Origin: JASLQO01 sp002327525
Lineage (GTDB): Bacteria; Pseudomonadota; Gammaproteobacteria; Pseudomonadales; Azotimanducaceae
DNA: 64,000 nt
Assembly (NCBI GenBank): GCA_030744435.1
Contig: JASLQO010000009.1
Coordinates: forward strand, 62,001-126,000
Direction: 5' to 3'
The translations under genes and the position numbers were made by a program. Positions within the stretch are counted from its first letter, which is position 1; each line of letters opens with the position of its first letter. The notes beneath the pieces are model-generated. The model made no database searches. It had not been told where the DNA came from and worked only from the letters and a program-made list of their open reading frames with translations. Of this stretch, positions 33,103-41,353 are shown piece by piece.

Positions 33103-34551
33103 CTAGCGCGGGTGATCGACCACGCGCATTTCGTAGTCGAGAACTGCACGTCGAATGGTCGGTGCCAGCAGGTAGAGTCCGATGAGATTCGGAATTGCCA
33201 CCACGAACACCAGTGCATCGGACAGACCCACCAGCGCACCGAGTTCGACGCTGCTGCCGAGCACAACGAAGGAGAGGAAAAACAGTTTGAAGGCCAGGTC
33301 GGTGGTGCGATTGTCGCCCGTCAGATAGGTAAACGCACGAAGCCCATAGTACGACCAGGTGATCATGGTCGAGAAGGCAAACAGTATGGCCGCCACGGAC
33401 AGCGGCACAGGCGACCAGGACAGCGTGCTCGCGAACGCACGCGTGGTGAGTTCGATGCCGCTCACCCCTGCGGCGGCGAGTGCCGGGTCATAGACCGTGG
33501 TGGTGATGACCAGCGCAGTCATGGTGCAGATCACCACGGTGTCGATGAAAGGCTCGAGCAGGGCGACGTAGCCCTCGCTCACAGGTTCGTCCGTTCGAGC
33601 TGCGGAGTGCGCGATGGCGGCCGAACCCAGGCCCGCTTCGTTGGAGAACACCGCCCGCCGGAAGCCTATGATCATCGCTCCAATGAAGCCACCGGCGAGA
33701 CCTTCGGGCGAAAACGCACCGGTCCAGATGGCGGCTATGGCCCCCGGCAGTTCGCTGTAGTTGATAGCCAGAATGATCAGAGCCGTGATCACGTACAACA
33801 ACGCCATGACGGGCACCAGTTTCGAGGTGGTCTGCGCGATGGAGCGGATGCCGCCGATGATGACGGCGGCGACGCTCGCTGCCAGCAGTAAGCCAACCAG
33901 CCACGCCTTGTCGGCAAAGAAGCTGGCTTGCCCACCGGTTACGTCGATGAAGATTGCTGCGGCCTGGTTGGACTGGAACATGTTGCCGATACCGAGACAG
34001 CCAACGACCATCGCGAGCGCGTAGAACACTCCCAGCACTTTGCCGGCCGTCGGCCAGTTGCGCTCGGCAAGGCCTTTCTTAAGGTAGTACATCGGCCCAC
34101 CCGCTACGGCCACCTCACCGATACTGTCGCGATACATCACACCCAGCGTGCATTCCGCCAGTTTCGTCGACATACCGAGAAAGCCTGCGATGATCAGCCA
34201 GAGGGTCGCACCTGGACCGCCGACCGAAATCGCCACGGCGACACCCGCGATGTTGCCGATGCCGACGGTGCCGGATACGGCCGTGGTCAGCGCCTGAAAC
34301 TGTGAGATCTCGCCTGGATGATCGGGATCCGCGTACTTACCACGGACGATGTCGATAGCGTGCAGAAACCCCCGCACGTTCACGAACCGCAAGTATACGG
34401 TGAAGAACACGCCCCCCGCGATCAGCCACAGCACGATGAGGGGAATCTCTGCGCCGAACGCCTCTATCGAGAAGAAGATAAATCCTGATACTGCGTCCGC
34501 CACGGGGCGCATGAGCTGATCGATGGCCTGATCGAGGCTTGTGTTTTCCAT
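33103..34551 (-). CDS. Alanine/glycine:cation symporter (AGCS family)
   Basis: A 482-residue membrane protein with about ten helices. FQALTTAVSGTVGIGNIAGVAVAISVGGPGATLWLIIAGFLGMSTKLAECTLGVMYRD (about residues 85-143) is the signature region of the sodium-coupled alanine or glycine importers. GGPMYYLKKGL, IIGFRRAVFSNEAGLGSAAIAHSAART and FAFSTMITWSYYGLRAFTYL are also strongly conserved in the family. It probably imports alanine or glycine with Na+. The gene stands alone, divergent from the SirB2 gene; the 179 bases downstream of it hold a palindrome TTGGAGGTCCTCCAA (33000-33014) with no clear role. Confidence 0.93.
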   Translation of the reverse strand: MENTSLDQAIDQLMRPVADAVSGFIFFSIEAFGAEIPLIVLWLIAGGVFFTVYLRFVNVRGFLHAIDIVRGKYADPDHPGEISQFQALTTAVSGTVGIGNIAGVAVAISVGGPGATLWLIIAGFLGMSTKLAECTLGVMYRDSIGEVAVAGGPMYYLKKGLAERNWPTAGKVLGVFYALAMVVGCLGIGNMFQSNQAAAIFIDVTGGQASFFADKAWLVGLLLAASVAAVIIGGIRSIAQTTSKLVPVMALLYVITALIILAINYSELPGAIAAIWTGAFSPEGLAGGFIGAMIIGFRRAVFSNEAGLGSAAIAHSAARTDEPVSEGYVALLEPFIDTVVICTMTALVITTTVYDPALAAAGVSGIELTTRAFASTLSWSPVPLSVAAILFAFSTMITWSYYGLRAFTYLTGDNRTTDLAFKLFFLSFVVLGSSVELGALVGLSDALVFVVAIPNLIGLYLLAPTIRRAVLDYEMRVVDHPR

Positions 34552-34646
34552 GGCGCGCAGTATGGGCAGCGCACGAGCGTCTTGTCACGCTATGCTTTGC
34601 ACCCCACGATAACCGTTGGCGCTATAAGGAGAAGACAAGAACCGAC

Positions 34647-35003
34647 ATGAAAAGTATTCACATCATGCTGGTGTACGCCACGGTGATCGGCTTCGTGATC
34701 CGATCGATCTGGGCGTTCACGGACAACCCCCTTCGAGGGGAAAGATGGGTACGGACGGTACCGCACGTGATCGACACGTTGCTGCTGATTCTGGGCGTCA
34801 TCATGGCGTACCAGATCTCGCAGTCGCCGTTCTCCGGCTGGCTGCTGGCCAAGCTGATCGGATTGCTCGCTTACATTCTCTTCGGCGTGCTGACGTTGCG
34901 AGCCACCGCCGCCATGCCGCGGGCCATTGGCTTTGTTGGCGCCATGACCAGCGTCGGGTACATGTTTGCGGTGGCGTTCACGCGCGATCCGTTGCCGCTT
35001 TGA
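34647..35003 (+). CDS. SirB2 family membrane protein
   Basis: A 118-residue protein with four hydrophobic helices: SIHIMLVYATVIGFVIRSIWAF, HVIDTLLLILGVIMAYQIS, WLLAKLIGLLAYILFGVLTL and IGFVGAMTSVGYMFAVAFTRDPL. The start, the PHVIDTLLLILG segment and the closing AVAFTRDPLPL match SirB2-type proteins. Despite the historical name linking them to invasion-gene expression, their biochemical role is not established. The ATG at 34647 is the only start that places the first helix at the N-terminus. AAGGAGAAG lies upstream at long spacing. Confidence 0.88.
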   Translation: MKSIHIMLVYATVIGFVIRSIWAFTDNPLRGERWVRTVPHVIDTLLLILGVIMAYQISQSPFSGWLLAKLIGLLAYILFGVLTLRATAAMPRAIGFVGAMTSVGYMFAVAFTRDPLPL

Positions 35004-35036
35004 AGAGTCGCCGGCGTACTGGTCTCAACTCGTGAA

Positions 35037-36210
35037 CTAGCCGAGCGTGCGTCCGATCAGTTCCTTCATGATCTCGTTGGTTCCGCCGTAGATCTTCTGC
35101 ACGCGTGCCTCGGCATACATGCGCGAGATCTCGTACTCGTCCATGTACCCGGCGCTACCGTGTAGCTGCAGACACTCATCTACAATGGCGCACTGTTTCT
35201 GGGTGGCCCGGTACTTGGCCATGGACGCCGTGGCAGCATCGAGTTCTTTGTCGAGATGGCGTACGCGACACTGATCCACGAAGGTACGGGCCACGAGCGC
35301 TTCGGTCTTGCGCTCGGCGAGGGTGAAACGCGTGTTCTGAAAATCCAGTATCCGCTGTCCGAATGCCTTGCGTTCGCTCACATAGTCGATGGTGATCTCG
35401 AGTGCCCGCTCGATGGAAACCACCGCGGCCTGGGCAATGTTGAGCCGTTCCTGTGGAAGTTGCTGCATGAGCTGAAAGAAGCCCTTGCCTTCCTCCCCGG
35501 TGCTGTCGCCCAGAAGGTTTGTGGCCGGAACCCGGCAATCTTCGAAGAACAGTTCCGAGGTGTCCGCCGACTTCTGGCCGAGTTTCTTCAGATTGCGTCC
35601 GCGGGCGAAGCCGGGCGTGTCGGTCTCCACGACGATGAGTGAAATCCCTTTGCCACCCAGACTCGGGTCAGTCTTCGCCACTACGATCACGAGGTCCGCG
35701 TGCTGGCCGTTGGTGATGAACGTCTTCGCTCCGTTCATCACGTATTCGTCGCCGTCACGCAATGCGGTGGTGCGGACCGACTGCAGGTCGGATCCGGTGT
35801 TTGGCTCGGTCATTGCGATAGCGCCAACCATTTCTTCGCTCGCCATTTTCGGCAGCCAGCGCTGGCGCTGTTCCTCGTTGCCGTAGTGGTATATGTAAGG
35901 GGCGACGATACTGCTGTGTACCTGATTGCCCCATCCGGAAACGCCGGCGCGATGTTGCTCCTCCATGATGACGGTGTCATGCCGATAATCTCCGCCGGCA
36001 ACGCCATACTGCACCGGCATCTCGGCGAGCAGCAGACCGGCTTCTCCGGCCTTGTTTCAGGCCTCTAGATCCACCTTGCCCTGTTCGATCCATTTGTCGT
36101 TCAACGGGACGAATTCCTGCCGGAAGAAGCGTACACACGCTTCCTGGAGGATTTGCAATTCGTCATCGAGCCACGGTGAGGTGTAGTTTTCGTACAAAGA
36201 CGTGAACCAT
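35037..36210 (-). pseudogene. Acyl-CoA dehydrogenase interrupted by an in-frame TGA and lacking a clean start
   Basis: From 36020 downstream the frame encodes 327 residues of a typical acyl-CoA dehydrogenase: MVGAIAMTEPNTGSDLQSVRTTA, FITNGQHADLVIVVAKTDPS, SERKAFGQRILDFQNTRF, CLQLHGSAGYMDEYEISRMYAEARVQKIYGGTNEIMKELIGRTLG. The missing N-terminus is upstream in the same frame: SLYENYTSPWLDDELQILQE, RFFRQEFVPLNDKWIEQG, KVDLEA, then TGA at 36059-36057, then NKAGEAGLLLAEMPVQYG. Relatives read EAWNKAGEAG, so TGG has become TGA. The nearest upstream ATG (36210) is one base out of frame, a possible second lesion. Reinitiation at 36020 would give a protein lacking about 60 residues of the helical domain. 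Confidence 0.85.
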
Positions 36211-36242
36211 TCCCTCAGAGGTATTGGGGATTAGTGGGGTGG

Positions 36243-37076
36243 CTATGGCCAGCCGGCTCCTGCGTAGGGCGCCGCCGCTGTTTCGATACGACCGGAGCGC
36301 TGCTCGCGGCATTGATCCGGATCGGATGTCTGCGCCGCCGCGATGTACAGGGTAGTTCCTCCCAGCATGCAGGCGAAGGCTCCACACTCGAGCTGAATGC
36401 GGTGGGTGACCTTACCCGCCTCTTCGACACGCAAACACTCGTTGCTGCCGGGTGAGGCCACCCAGATACCGCCTGCTTCATCCAGACAGATGCCATCCGG
36501 CACCGACCCTTTCGGGAGTTCAGCCCAAACCCGGCGGTTGGACAGTTCACCATTAGGTGCTACGTCGAAGGCGGTGAGCCGGGCGCCCCACGATTCGCCC
36601 ACGATCAGCGTGTCTCCATCCGGAGTAATCACGGTACCGTTTGGAAACAACAGATCCTCCGCTACGATACGCGCAGTGCCGTCGGGAGTGATCAGTATCA
36701 TCTCGGCAGGGCGGGGCGTCTCCTCGGCATGCAGGTCGAAGCCGAAATTGCCGACATAGGCGTTACCTCGGCCATCCACCACCATGTCGTTGCAATGAAA
36801 GCTCGCTAGTTCGGACAGGTCGGCGTGCAGCCGCAGCACGCTGCCGTCCCACCGCTGCACGCTACGGTCGGTCATCGACACGACCAGCAGGTCGCCATCG
36901 GGCAACCATCCCAGTCCGGAAGGCCAGGTGGACAAGCCGAAGCGTACCCGCGCACTGCCGTCGGGTGCGACGCTGATGACCTGATGTGCGTGCATGTCGG
37001 AGAACCACAACTCGCCGTCATGAAAGCGAGGACCTTCGGGAAAGCAGAGCCCGTCGAGCAGGATTTCAGTGTTCAT
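36243..37076 (-). CDS. SMP-30/gluconolactonase/LRE family protein
   Basis: A 277-residue six-bladed propeller protein. LLDGLCFPEGPRFHDGELWFSDMHAHQVISV at the start carries the conserved metal-binding glutamate. LGWLPDGDLLVVSMTDRSVQRW, CNDMVVDGRGNAYVGNFGFD, LLFPNGTVITPDGDTLIVGESWGARLTAFDV and VPDGICLDEAGGIWVASPGSNECLRVEEAG give the other ligand loops (N in CNDM, N in FPNG, D in VPDGI). Members are lactonases or esterases for sugar lactones and other substrates. It is a single gene; the following 263 bases before the thiolase contain only regulatory sequence. Confidence 0.9.
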   Translation of the reverse strand: MNTEILLDGLCFPEGPRFHDGELWFSDMHAHQVISVAPDGSARVRFGLSTWPSGLGWLPDGDLLVVSMTDRSVQRWDGSVLRLHADLSELASFHCNDMVVDGRGNAYVGNFGFDLHAEETPRPAEMILITPDGTARIVAEDLLFPNGTVITPDGDTLIVGESWGARLTAFDVAPNGELSNRRVWAELPKGSVPDGICLDEAGGIWVASPGSNECLRVEEAGKVTHRIQLECGAFACMLGGTTLYIAAAQTSDPDQCREQRSGRIETAAAPYAGAGWP

Positions 37077-37339
37077 GCGGTTGGTGGTCCATGCGGTGGA
37101 TCACTAGCGTACATCACGCGATCGGGTGCCGCGATGGCGAACGCTGGTTGTGGATCGACCGGCCACTCTCCGTACTCCATACCGGGCGCCGATCTCGGGG
37201 CGCGGAGCCGCGTCCCTCGTTGCGTTGTTCTCCCCTCCGACAGGGGGTACCATCGGCAAGTTTTTGGGGCCCGAAGAGACTTGAATTCAACCCCACGATT
37301 CCGCGGGGGTCATAAAGGGAAGCTTAAGGAGCTAAAAAT
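37077..37339 (+). promoter_or_regulatory. Upstream region of the thiolase gene
   Basis: This 263-base gap lies between divergent genes. AAGGAG at about 37326-37331 is a strong ribosome site for the thiolase ATG at 37340. Short dyads are present: TTGAATTCAA near 37282-37291, CCCCT-ccgac-AGGGG at 37232-37246, and CCCCACG with CGCGGGG just before the ribosome site. Any of these could be an operator for a fatty-acid regulator, but none matches a consensus I can assert. No RNA gene is recognised. Confidence 0.3.
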
Positions 37340-38524
37340 ATGGAAGACGTTGTAATCGTCGACAGCGTGCGCACGGGCCTGGCAAAGGCGTTCCGGGGCA
37401 GTTTCAACCTGACCCGCTCGGACGACATGCTCGCTCACTGCATCGATTCGCTGCTCGATCGCAATCCCAACGTATCGGCTGATGAGGTCGAGGATGTGGT
37501 CGTGGGTGCTGCCAACCACACCGGCGAACAGGACGGCAATCTGGCGCGTCTCGCGGTGATATTGTCGAATCTATCCGTGGATACGGCCGGACTCACCATC
37601 AATCGATTCTGTTCATCAGGTCTGCAGTCCGTCGCCATCGCGGCCAACCAGATTGCATCAGGCCAGACGCAGGTCGCCATCGCCGGTGGTGTCGATTCCA
37701 TCTCCATGGGTACGCGTCAGCAGCCTGGCAAGGCGGAGAAGAACAAGAGATTGACTGAAGAGAAGCCCGAGATCTTCATGGCCATGGGCAACACTGCTGA
37801 AGTGGTGGCGCGCCGTTACCAGGTCACCCGGGAAATGCAGGATGTCTACGCACTGCAAAGCCAGCAGCGCTATGCGCAGGCTGTGGAAGACGGCAAGATC
37901 GGTGAAGAGATCGTGCCGATGAACACCACGATGAAGAAAGTTGATAAGGAAACCGGCGAGGAAAGCATGGTGGACGTAACCGTGGACCGTGACGAGTGTA
38001 ACCGTCCGACCACGACGCTCGAAGGTCTGTCGAACCTGCCCCCGGCCTTTGAAGAAGACGGTAGCGTGACGGCAGGTAATGCATCGCAATTGTCCGACGG
38101 TGCTTCCATGACTCTGCTTATGAGCGCATCGCGGGCAGCACAGCTCGGACTGGAACCGCTGGGCATTTTCCGTGGTTTCAGCGTTGCTGGCTGTGAGCCC
38201 GACGAGATGGGTATTGGCCCGGTCTTCGCGATTCCGCGCCTGCTGGAAAATACCGGTCTCACGAAGAATGATATCGATCTCTGGGAACTGAACGAGGCGT
38301 TTGCTTCACAATGCGTGTATTGCCGTGACAAACTGGATCTCGACAACGAGATTTACAATGTCCTCGGCGGCAGCATCGCTATCGGCCATCCGTTTGGCAT
38401 GACGGGATCGCGCCAGACGGGACTCGTACTGCGTGAGCTGCAGCGCCGCAACAAGAAGTACGGCGTGGTTACGATGTGTATCGGCGGCGGCCAGGGTGCG
38501 GCGGGGCTGTTCGAAGCCGCCTGA
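37340..38524 (+). CDS. Acetyl-CoA C-acyltransferase (thiolase, FadA-like)
   Basis: A 394-residue thiolase. The acyl-enzyme cysteine is in INRFCSSGLQSVAIAANQIASGQ (about residue 88). VAIAGGVDSISMG follows, with LWELNEAFASQCVYCRDKL later, the active-site histidine in GGSIAIGHPFGMTGSRQTGLVL (about 352), and the second cysteine in GVVTMCIGGGQGAAGLFE (about 382). The set is complete and typical of degradative 3-ketoacyl-CoA thiolases, which split 3-ketoacyl-CoA into acetyl-CoA and a shortened acyl-CoA. No FadB-like partner is adjacent. It has a strong ribosome site and its own downstream terminator, so it is probably a one-gene transcript. Confidence 0.94.
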   Translation: MEDVVIVDSVRTGLAKAFRGSFNLTRSDDMLAHCIDSLLDRNPNVSADEVEDVVVGAANHTGEQDGNLARLAVILSNLSVDTAGLTINRFCSSGLQSVAIAANQIASGQTQVAIAGGVDSISMGTRQQPGKAEKNKRLTEEKPEIFMAMGNTAEVVARRYQVTREMQDVYALQSQQRYAQAVEDGKIGEEIVPMNTTMKKVDKETGEESMVDVTVDRDECNRPTTTLEGLSNLPPAFEEDGSVTAGNASQLSDGASMTLLMSASRAAQLGLEPLGIFRGFSVAGCEPDEMGIGPVFAIPRLLENTGLTKNDIDLWELNEAFASQCVYCRDKLDLDNEIYNVLGGSIAIGHPFGMTGSRQTGLVLRELQRRNKKYGVVTMCIGGGQGAAGLFEAA

Positions 38525-38583
38525 GCTCGTCAGATTAGCCGGAGAAACATTCTGATACTCCGACGAAATGGTAATGAAACAGT

Positions 38584-38612
38584 CGCCGTACACAATGTGC
38601 GGCGGTTTTTTT
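38584..38612 (+). terminator. Rho-independent terminator of the thiolase gene
   Basis: Sixty bases after the thiolase stop, CGCCGTACA (38584-38592) pairs with TGTGCGGCG (38596-38604) over a three-base loop, with one G-U pair. The stem is followed by G and seven T residues (38606-38612). This is a textbook intrinsic terminator. A GTG at 38597 that could start the following ORF lies inside the hairpin, which argues against that start. Confidence 0.85.
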
Positions 38613-38620
38613 GCGAGGTC

Positions 38621-39094
38621 TTGGCTATCAGACGATTGTTTTGGATAGCGTTGGTGTACGGCGGTTCGGTGTTTGCCGAAGTCGCCGAGACACATCCAGT
38701 GGTAGCCGATGAGCCACGAGGTAGGGCTGAGCCATTGCTGGCGTTGAGCACGAAGAGCGACGAGCAACTCACAGAGATTGCGGGGCGCTGGAACGAACTG
38801 AGTGCTGGCGAACGCGATGCCCTCATCACGGAAGTGAAGTCACGCATGGCGCGGCGTGGATCGCGCGACGGCGTGTTGCGCATTCGTCTCACGCGTAGGT
38901 ACGGGACTGTGGTTCGGCGTCGGGGTAGTGCTACGCTGCGCATCGAACGAGTACAGCGAACCGTGAAGCCCCCGGCCGCGGCCCCCCCCGCGCCGGAAAC
39001 GACGACACCCGCTTTCGGCGTTGGATTCGAGCAACGGGTGAAAGAGCGGATCCCAACAAAAACGCAGTCGACTCCGGTTGACGAGGAGCACTAG
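38621..39094 (+). CDS. Exported hypothetical protein upstream of the two-component system
   Basis: About 157 residues from a TTG at 38621. The start LAIRRLFWIALVYGGSVFAEV reads as a signal peptide cleaved after VFA. The mature part is charged, with a helical DEQLTEIAGRWNELSAGERDALITEVKSRMAR (about residues 45-77), a basic RIRLTRRYGTVVRRRGSATLRI and a proline-rich linker PPAAAPPAPETTTP. I do not recognise a family. A longer frame from GTG 38597 is open, but that codon lies in a terminator hairpin. It ends 13 bases before the response regulator gene and may share its promoter, suggesting a periplasmic role linked to that signalling pair. Confidence 0.55.
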   Translation: MAIRRLFWIALVYGGSVFAEVAETHPVVADEPRGRAEPLLALSTKSDEQLTEIAGRWNELSAGERDALITEVKSRMARRGSRDGVLRIRLTRRYGTVVRRRGSATLRIERVQRTVKPPAAAPPAPETTTPAFGVGFEQRVKERIPTKTQSTPVDEEH

Positions 39095-39107
39095 CTGGAG
39101 CCAGTGA

Positions 39108-39812
39108 GTGGACGCAGAAACTGCCACCCTTCTGGTGGTCGATGACGACCCGGAAATCCGAGAACTCACCAAGGCATACCTGGAAAGCCAGGGCTTCGTG
39201 GTGGAGGGTGTCGCGGATGGGGAGGCCATGGACGTCTATCTTGCCAGCCAGCCTGCGGATCTCATCATTCTCGATTTGATGCTGCCCGGCGAGCATGGGT
39301 TGTCCATCGCGCGCCGGCTCAAACAGGATTCGGATGTCCCGATCATCATCGTCTCCGCACAGGGTGAGGACGTCGACCGTATCGTTGGACTCGAGGTGGG
39401 TGCGGACGACTATCTCGGCAAGCCCTTCAACCCGCGCGAACTGCTCGCCAGGGTACGGGCAGTGTTGCGCCGTGCCAGGAAGGATGCGGCGGGCACCGGA
39501 GAAGACGCGTTGGTCAACTTTGGTGATTTCGAACTCGACCTCGCCTCCCACCGGCTGACTCAGGACGGCAACGCCGTACCGTTGACGTCCGGTGAATTCG
39601 ACCTTCTTGTCATACTCGTCAATCACCCCAACAAAGTGCTCGACCGGGACCGGATACTCGATCTGTTGACTGGTGCAGAACGCTCGCCATTCGATCGCAG
39701 CATCGATGTACGCGTTACGCGGTTACGCGGCAAGATCGAACCCGATCCGTCGGAACCGAAGTACATCAAGACCATCTGGGGCAAGGGCTACATGTTCTGC
39801 CCGGAAGGATGA
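39108..39812 (+). CDS. OmpR-family response regulator
   Basis: A 234-residue regulator from a GTG with GGAG upstream. The receiver domain (1-120) has the acidic pair in LLVVDDDPEI, the phosphoacceptor aspartate in LIILDLMLPGEHGLSIARRL (about residue 55), serine in IIIVSAQG and the lysine in DDYLGKPFNPRELLARVRAVLRRA. The winged-helix output domain (about 135-234) has FGDFELDLASHRLTQDGNAVPLTSGEFDLLVILVNHP and SIDVRVTRLRGKIEPDPSEPKYIKTIWGKGYMF. The stop overlaps the kinase start as ATGA. The layout and neighbour match OmpR/EnvZ-like pairs that often sense envelope or osmotic state. Confidence 0.93.
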   Translation: MDAETATLLVVDDDPEIRELTKAYLESQGFVVEGVADGEAMDVYLASQPADLIILDLMLPGEHGLSIARRLKQDSDVPIIIVSAQGEDVDRIVGLEVGADDYLGKPFNPRELLARVRAVLRRARKDAAGTGEDALVNFGDFELDLASHRLTQDGNAVPLTSGEFDLLVILVNHPNKVLDRDRILDLLTGAERSPFDRSIDVRVTRLRGKIEPDPSEPKYIKTIWGKGYMFCPEG

Positions 39813-41080
39813 GGAATCAGGGACACCGCGATCCGCTGTCGTTGCTGGCGCGCACCAATCTGACGCTCGCATTCAGCTCTCTGGTCATCGTGGCGATTTC
39901 CACTGCGGCGCTGAATCTCTTCGTCGTTAATCCCATAGAACAACGGTCGGCTGACGATCAGGCAGCACTCCTGGTACTTACCGCACAAACCTGGGTGGAG
40001 TTGCCGCCTGAGGCACGCTGGTATTTCGAGCTGGAACTGGCGGAGAACCATGACCTGATCGTCTATGGCGAACCTCGCGAGCTTGTGGAGATCGAGGAAA
40101 TGGGATCGTTTCTGAGACTGTTAAAGCGGGAATTGACCCAGCGTGCCGGGCAGGACGTAGCACTGTTGGCCAGCGACGATTTGGTCTGGGCCAATGTGCC
40201 CATGGGAGGGTCCGAGATTCATATCGGATTTTCGCCAACGACTCAGGGCATGCAACCGTTGTACGTCGGCGTGATCATTGTGGGGCTTGGGGCGGGGGTG
40301 GTGTTCTTAACGTCGCTGTTCATCGTTCGCCGGCTTGCCCGCCCACTGGCCATCGCCGCAGAACGTGCGGAGAGTTTCCGCGGGGCGGAAGACTTCGATC
40401 CGTTGCCCGAGCAGGGCCCGGAAGAGCTGGTGGTACTGGCACGCAACTTCAACACGATGGCACGCGAGATATCGGAGCTCATCTCCAACCGTACGACGCT
40501 GCTGGCGGGGATATCGCACGACCTGCGTACGCCGTTGACGCGTATGCGGCTGGCTCTGGAACTGCTTCCCGAAGATGTGGAGCCTGAACTGCTTGCCCGT
40601 TTCGAGCGCAACCTGGAATCCATGGATGAGTTGATCTCCGATGCGCTGCGTTTCGCTCGTGGTGCGGCCGAGGCACCGCAGCACATCGAGGTGGCGCCTT
40701 TCGTTGCTGAGGTGGTGGCGAGCTTGGATGTAGCGCTGGAAACGCCCTGCACCGGGAGTGAGCCTGTGAGCATCGCACCCGGTGCGTTTCGCCGCGTGCT
40801 GATAAACTTGGTCACCAATGCCCTGCAGCATGGAACTGACGTGAAGGTGCGCCTGGAAGACAGAGTCGTCCACGTGCTGGATTCCGGGCCCGGTATCCCG
40901 CCCGAACATCGCGAGCGGGTTTTCCAGCCATTCTTCCGTCTCGACAGCTCACGCAGCACTGCAACCGGAGGCAGCGGTCTGGGACTCGCCATCGTGTACC
41001 AGCTGTGTCAAGCACATGGATGGCAGGTGGCCATCGACGATGCGCCCGGAGGAGGTTCGGACGTCTGGGTGGCGTTCTGA
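39809..41080 (+). CDS. Sensor histidine kinase (EnvZ-like)
   Basis: A 423-residue inner-membrane kinase. The first helix is SLLARTNLTLAFSSLVIVAISTAALNLFV (about 10-38), followed by a periplasmic loop of about 120 residues. The second helix is LYVGVIIVGLGAGVVFLTSLFIV (about 150-172), then a HAMP domain. The H-box is LLAGISHDLRTPLTRMRLALELLPED (histidine about residue 236). The ATPase domain has LINLVTNALQHG (N-box), VLDSGPGIPPEHRERVFQPFFRLDSSRS (G1/F) and GGSGLGLAIVYQLCQAHGW (G2). It phosphorylates the regulator encoded immediately upstream. What it senses is unknown. Confidence 0.93.
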   Translation: MRNQGHRDPLSLLARTNLTLAFSSLVIVAISTAALNLFVVNPIEQRSADDQAALLVLTAQTWVELPPEARWYFELELAENHDLIVYGEPRELVEIEEMGSFLRLLKRELTQRAGQDVALLASDDLVWANVPMGGSEIHIGFSPTTQGMQPLYVGVIIVGLGAGVVFLTSLFIVRRLARPLAIAAERAESFRGAEDFDPLPEQGPEELVVLARNFNTMAREISELISNRTTLLAGISHDLRTPLTRMRLALELLPEDVEPELLARFERNLESMDELISDALRFARGAAEAPQHIEVAPFVAEVVASLDVALETPCTGSEPVSIAPGAFRRVLINLVTNALQHGTDVKVRLEDRVVHVLDSGPGIPPEHRERVFQPFFRLDSSRSTATGGSGLGLAIVYQLCQAHGWQVAIDDAPGGGSDVWVAF

Positions 41081-41111
41081 ATGCTGCGCCGGCACCCACC
41101 CGGACAAAAGA

Positions 41112-41144
41112 AAGCCGCCGGTCTGGAGAGTTGGCCGGCGGCTT
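41112..41144 (-). terminator. GC-rich hairpin, probable terminator reading leftward
   Basis: AAGCCGCCGG (41112-41121) and CCGGCGGCTT (41135-41144) form a perfect 10-bp stem with a 13-base loop. On the minus strand the stem is followed by TTCTTTTG, a fair T-rich tail, so it would end leftward transcripts from the mscS side; on the plus strand the tail AGAGTT is poor. It sits 31 bases after the kinase stop and may still help end that transcript. Confidence 0.65.
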
Positions 41145-41175
41145 AGAGTTGACCTCTTGGTGCTCTCTTTAAGTC

Positions 41176-41208
41176 CTTTCGAGGTCTTTCCGAGATCCTT
41201 CCGAGGTC
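41176..41208. repeat. Three tandem 11-bp repeats in the kinase-mscS intergenic region
   Basis: Three contiguous units read CTTTCGAGGTC, TTTCCGAGATC and CTTCCGAGGTC, each 11 bases long, about one helical turn apart. They lie in non-coding sequence between the hairpin after the kinase gene and the 3' end of mscS. Helically phased direct repeats are what OmpR-family regulators commonly bind, but a slippage origin is equally possible. Confidence 0.5.
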
Positions 41209-41315
41209 TAAGGGGATAGATATCCGACAACGGTTTTAACCCTTGCCTGGTTGGACACTATGCACCAAAACAGGCGTTAAGCTATTTCCAGAGCGTTTCT
41301 CCGCCTGGTGATTTT

Positions 41316-41345
41316 GTGTCATTTTGTTTCAACACAGAATGACAC
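41316..41345. repeat. Inverted repeat downstream of mscS
   Basis: GTGTCATT (41316-41323) and AATGACAC (41338-41345) form a perfect 8-bp dyad around a 14-base loop, 8 bases beyond the mscS stop on its downstream side. There is no T-tract on either strand next to the stem, so an intrinsic terminator is doubtful. It could stabilise the 3' end of the transcript or bind a protein. Confidence 0.4.
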
Positions 41346-41353
41346 TATTCTCC

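Noticed and set aside
32974..33891. 305-codon plus-strand ORF opposite the AGCS symporter
   Set aside because: The composition (many His, Arg and Gln) is typical of an antisense frame of a membrane protein gene.
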